From: Armigeres subalbatus | Lineage: Eukaryota > Arthropoda > Insecta > Diptera > Culicidae | Length of the DNA stretch: 64,000 bases | Direction of reading: 5' to 3' | NCBI RefSeq assembly: GCF_024139115.2 | Contig: NC_085139.1 | Coordinates: 138,563,121-138,627,120, forward strand | In this document: one piece after another, positions 59,371 to 64,000 of the stretch | How positions within the stretch are numbered: the stretch's first letter is position 1 | Layout of the letters: each line of letters starts with the position of its first letter | Notes under the pieces: generated by a model | Told to the model about the DNA's origin: nothing | Seen by the model: the letters and a program-made list of their open reading frames with translations, nothing else | Database searches by the model: none | Program-made: the position numbers and the translations under genes

Positions 59371-61582
59371 ACGAGCAGGAGAAAATGGCTCAATGATACC
59401 TTATTCTGTTATTGATACCATACTCAGTTATGAACTAATAACTGGTAAGGTAAAATACCAAAGGCATAATATCAAAATAGTATCAAAAAATAGATATGAA
59501 AGAAAGAAAAACCGAAATTTTCCACATTTTGATGAAACATCTAACATATTCACGAGACAAAACGCGCAAGTGGTCCTAACCTACTACTAACCTAAGTACT
59601 ACGGGTCTCCACTGTCCATACCAGAATGCTGATTCGCTGACGCATGGTGCGTTGTTCTTTAAACTAGCTAAAAGGCGTTTTGCCTCATGAGTTTTCCGGC
59701 AACGAAATATCATTTCATTTTCATTTTCATTTTGCAGCGTTTGGTGGGGCAATGAGAGCGCAAGTCAATCCAAAGCCGATAATAGAGAGGGTAATGGCAG
59801 AAGAGTCCGTGCAGACCACTTGAACGCCATGGGGTAGGATAAGGATGGGGTGAGGTGAGGTTCGGATTTGGAATCGACTCGACACTAATGCAAAATGTAA
59901 TTGAATGCAAACTAGTCAATGATCAAAGGCTAAAATGATAATTTCAAGATTTCTAATACAACGTTTTTCTAGTTATTAAAAGCAATGTTTAAAATGCAAT
60001 GTCTTCTTTTTTGCCTTAGGAGCATCTGATGTGGTTTGAAGGCCACTTAGTCATATAGTACAATTATAAGTTATTTAATGTGTTAGCTTTTTGTGACCAC
60101 ATTGAAAATATAAAACAAAATATTGCGAATTAGTGTTCTATTTTTTTACTTTTATTTATGCAGAATGAAAATTAATTGACTTTGTTTGCTCTGAGTGTAG
60201 GTTATGCGTTCGTCAAATCACTTTGTTTACCTAAGTCATTGTTTCGTCAATGTTTTTAAGCTGTGTCGACACTACAAACTCAATGTAAGTTGTATAATGT
60301 AAAAGTGGAAACTGCTAAAGAACTTAGTTTGTTCCATTATATTTTTTGTCAAGGTTGCCTATAGCTTTAAACTGTTCTAACAAGTAGCTTTATCGTTAAT
60401 TAATTACGGTGATTATCTATTAAGTTCTAATCAAGGTCAGGTATAGGATTCACTTTTCGGTGGCAAGCTAAAGCTTCATCACGCCTATTGCCCATCTGTT
60501 TGTAAAAGTTATCGAGAATGAAGCCGATGTAAGATTGTTCATATACCATCATTATAATGTGTGGTATTTTTATTATTGCTCTTCGAAGTGAGGCATAACA
60601 AAATAAAACTGGCACCACGTTCCTAGTTTTGAAAAAACTTCTACTCAGTGAATCCAGCAGTCGATTCCCTACGAATATCTTGAATACTTTGTTTTTCAAT
60701 AAATGCCTAGCTAGCTAAATGTAAGCGTGGCTACGACTCAGCGTCACAGGGAACGCATCAGAAAAGTATTGCCGAAAAGAAGAGAACTCACATCATTATC
60801 ACTGATGAAAAGGCCTCTGCCTGACTGCACTACCATTCAAGGCTCCAAGACACGATGTCCGTTGGATCACATGCAAATGCCGTAAATTAGTGCGTCAATG
60901 CCAGATATGTAACGCGGCACCAAACAAAAATAGTCAACATGTGATACCACCACGACAGGATATGTCTTTGGTTGCCATCTCAGTGCTAATGGCGTAAGCC
61001 GACCCACCGCGGCAAGGTAACATATCCGAGGGGAAGGAGTTTTCCGGCAACGAAATATCACCACTTTTTAGAAATGTTTATAGGGGAAAATACCTATTCT
61101 TGGCAGTCTAAGACATTCGCCAAATAGAATGATAAAAATAATGAATAAATACACTAAAACACAGGTATAGTTCAACTGGTATACATTTGTATGCTCTTTC
61201 TTTGATGATTGGTGTTCACTAAATATAACAGCTTTTACCACAAACTCAGTAAATTTAATATAAAGTAACAGGTCAACGTTTCTTCTATTGGCATAGCAAT
61301 TTCTATTATCAGCAATGAGTTTGCTCCCTTTAGCAACTAGACATGGAAATAGAAAACTGGTAATGTATTGGTGCCAAATGCTGGTTGTTTATATCCTCCA
61401 GTAGTAAAATTCATTCATATTAATCGGCCGCACGCTCATCTCGCTTCACTCAATTCTGGAACAAACTTTATTGTTTATCAAATTGGCTTAAAACAAAACA
61501 AGGATTTTTAGCCTTGGCATCAATTTTATGTGATGTAGACATATAGGCAAAAGCATTTAAACACATTGTAAAACAAATTTAA

Positions 61583-62645
61583 CCCTTATGCGGCCAACAA
61601 AATCAGACGTGAATCACAGATAGGGTACCCGTGTACCCAGATATTGATATTATCATAACTTGCACCATTTTCAACCTATTTGAATAATGTTGGCCATTTT
61701 GGAGCAGGGAACTTAAATGCTTTTTGTCCGCTGCCAAGATTTACATCTTTTGTCTTTTGTAATACCTTAGAGTCGTAAGCAAAAGTCCATCAACCAGTTT
61801 CAAATATACAACTTGCTTTTTGCGGTCCTTACATGATATGTTTGTTTCATCCAAAAATCAATGGAGGTTGTGTACAAGACACGACCGCTCGACGTAAACT
61901 ACGTAAAACTAAATCTATACACATAAGAATGAATTTTTGTCTGTCTGCCCTTATAGACTAGAAAACGGCATGAACATTTGTATGTAGAGGTTTTTGGTGA
62001 TGAATGAAGGTTCTTATTATGGTATTAGACCCCTCCTCTTCTAGAAGGAATTAATCCAGAATTAATCCAAAAAATGAAATCAAAATTTGCAAATTTTGAA
62101 TACTTAATCGTCTTTTAAATAATGTAAATAATATATAATTAATCAATGTTAGGTAAAACGAAGCTCGTCGGTTCTGGTAGTAGGGTAAACTGGGGTAAAA
62201 TGCACCCCCGGGGCAAAACGACCTTTTGGCTTTTTTCGTGGTGTTTAGGACATACTTTAAAGAATGTTTACTGCTAGATTCGAAGTTCAAGATCCGAACT
62301 ACATGCGCTGTTGTAAACATTGCTGAAAATCTGCCGAAAATGTCCTTAAAAACGGCAAAGGGTCGTTTTGCCCCGGGGGTGCATATCACCCCAGTTTCCC
62401 CTACAGTAGATTAACAATATATTCCACCACCATGAATAATGGGCAGCACTGTCCTATCCAGCCGCTGGAGCCACCCCATTCTTACACTACGTTTCACAGT
62501 TGAATAATAGATAATACCCTAAAAGTAGGCAATTATTTATGGTTGAAATGCGCTATGTATGAACGGGAATGGTTATGATTGTTTTTAAGAGCTTGGGAAG
62601 TATTGAAGTTGCAAATGGAAAACGGTCCTGTCAGCCACATAAGGG
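61583..62645. mobile_element. 1063-bp TTAA-flanked element, piggyBac-like ends
   Basis: Tips CCCTTATGCGGCCAAC and, inverted, CCCTTATGTGGCTGAC, bounded by TTAA at 61579-61582 and 62646-62649. CCY tips with a TTAA duplication match piggyBac. No transposase; a 219-bp foldback is nested at 62183-62401 and a dispersed repeat at 61920-62050. Confidence 0.75.
62183..62401. mobile_element. 219-bp foldback nested in the TTAA element
   Basis: The left TGCACCCCCGGGGCAAAACG pairs with the right CGTTTTGCCCCGGGGGTGCA. Tips are GGGTAAACTGGGG and (inverted) GGGGAAACTGGGG, next to TA. Arms of about 45 bp. Confidence 0.8.
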
Positions 62646-63119
62646 TTAAAATACTATGGTGTGGCATCACTTTTGACACAATTCATGGTCTGCGTACAAA
62701 TCTGAATAGAAGCATTTGTATTTTAACATTTTTTTTTAAAAATAAGTGCCAACGCCGGATATTTTGTTCGTATTTTTGCTAAAATAAAATCACATGGGGC
62801 TATCCACAAACCACGTAGACCAAAATTTCACATTTTCAAACCACTCCCTTCCCCCTAGTAGACTTTCGTAGACTTTTCCGAAACCCCTCCCCCACCCCTT
62901 GAAGTCTACGTAGACTTTTCCAAATTTTACAAAATATCATATGTGATTGGACAATCAAAATTGGATTCAAATTTAATCATCAGCTCCTGAAACCAGATCT
63001 CAAAGTCAATTAATTTAATTTCTACGAGGTGTGCACCACCGCTGGCGACACTTTTGCATCGACACGCCACTGCTTAAAATCTGTCACGCATCTGACCTAC
63101 AATTCACCACGCCGGTTCA

Positions 63120-64000
63120 AATTTGTAGAAAACCGAAGAATTTAAAGAATTTTGAAAAATTTCGAGTTGAAATTTCGAGAATGTTAAGTCTACATTCCAA
63201 TAAGTTTTTCGTTGAATTTTTCGTAGAAGATCCCGCTGGATAATCTTTAAAGCTTCCCGGTTATATTTCAAAGGACTCTCAGTGAAAATTCCAATGCTTT
63301 TCTTGAAAATTTCATGCAATATCAAATTGAATAACCATCCGTTGAAATCCCAAGAATTTTCTTCTAAATTCCAAAACTATTCCGAGTAAATTTCCGTAAA
63401 AATTTAGAATTATTTCCCGAGGTAATTAAATTTAAATGAATATTCCGAAATATTTCCCGTGGAATTTTAGAATGGATTCCTACGTTCTTGCGGATTTGGA
63501 AAATTTTCCTGAGGAAATTGAAAAAACAACCTAGACATTCCAAAGACTTTTCCGAATAATTTGCAGTGGAAATTATAGAAAATTTTCTGTTGTAATTTTG
63601 GTGAATTTCTCGTAAAAATTTCAAATGATTTTTCCTGAAAATACAAAGGCTTTTTTACAAGGCAAATATTATTTTGCGGAAACTCAAAGAGTTTTGGTGG
63701 GAAATTCAAATAATTTCTCGTGGAAATTTTCAACAGTCTTTTTAGAAATTCCAAAGATTTTCCATCGATTATTCCAAAGAACTCGCATTAATACTTCCGA
63801 AGAAATTGCCGTGAGACATACGAAGAATTTCCCATCGACATTTCGAAGAATTTGACCTATCTATCCAAAGAACGCCTCGCGAAAATTCCGAAGAATTTCC
63901 GAAATTGAAAAAAAATCCGGGGACTTCCCAGAAAATCTCCAGTGAAGGGTTTCTCGCGGAAATTTCGGTGAATTCCCCGTTGAAGTGCGACATAATTTTT
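63120..64000. repeat. Degenerate AATTTCCGNGGAAATTC repeat to window end
   Basis: Units of about 30-35 bp with TTTCC, GTGGAAATT and CCAAAGAATTT, strongly diverged. It continues past the window edge. Confidence 0.7.

Larger units (their letters stand above)
54690..64000. other. Right end; no host gene recognised
   Basis: RTE remnants, piggyBac-like and foldback elements and AATTTCC-type repeats account for much of it. 57330-57720 is richer in GC and contains reverse-strand frames (57334-57525, 57568-57927) without recognisable domains. 60420-60720 holds a 90-residue reverse frame that is also unassigned. Confidence 0.5.

Overview
The window is nuclear DNA of a culicine mosquito, most likely Aedes. 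It is AT-rich, its genes have spliced exons with GT-AG introns, and it carries mosquito-type repeats: RTE/JAM1-like and Lian-like LINEs, Ty3/gypsy, P-element/THAP sequence, and hAT-, pogo-, Harbinger- and TTAA-type MITEs. The organism is inferred from this repeat spectrum and from gene content; there is no diagnostic marker.

Four host genes are supported. From left to right they are: Prp18/PRPF18, a second-step splicing factor (minus, 1207-2453, two exons); CCDC124, a ribosome-associated coiled-coil protein (plus, 9585-10911, two exons); pyrroline-5-carboxylate reductase for proline synthesis (minus, 12997-14596, three exons); and the 3' six exons of a large cadherin of the Cad99C/protocadherin-15 class (minus, 38437-50222), whose 5' exons are not recognisable here and probably lie beyond 64000. 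The exon phases of all four genes close. The genes are functionally unrelated and there is no operon-like logic.

The rest is mostly layered transposon debris. The 14.9-32.7 kb stretch holds broken RTE copies. One is split by a 2646-bp insertion with TG..CA ends and a CCGAT duplication that contains a 137-bp tandem array. Another is split by a 422-bp foldback element with 8-bp duplications. A nearly intact gypsy element with 267-bp LTRs occupies 23181-29360, but its gag-pol carries two frame breaks and a nonsense codon. A spliced THAP/P-element transposase 5' half lies at 32940-34654. The 7-kb cadherin intron is inflated by a TA-flanked element (40779-45865) that was itself invaded by a 4179-bp hAT-type element with 8-bp duplications. 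From 50 kb to the right edge there are no recognisable genes, only a LINE RNase H fragment, RTE remnants, MITEs and low-complexity AATTTCC-type repeats.

The most informative observations are the nested insertions dated by their target duplications, the several different element families sharing TA-flanked GGG-type tips, and a repeated TL-x-R-N motif in the cadherin tail ahead of a PDZ-ligand-like C-terminus.
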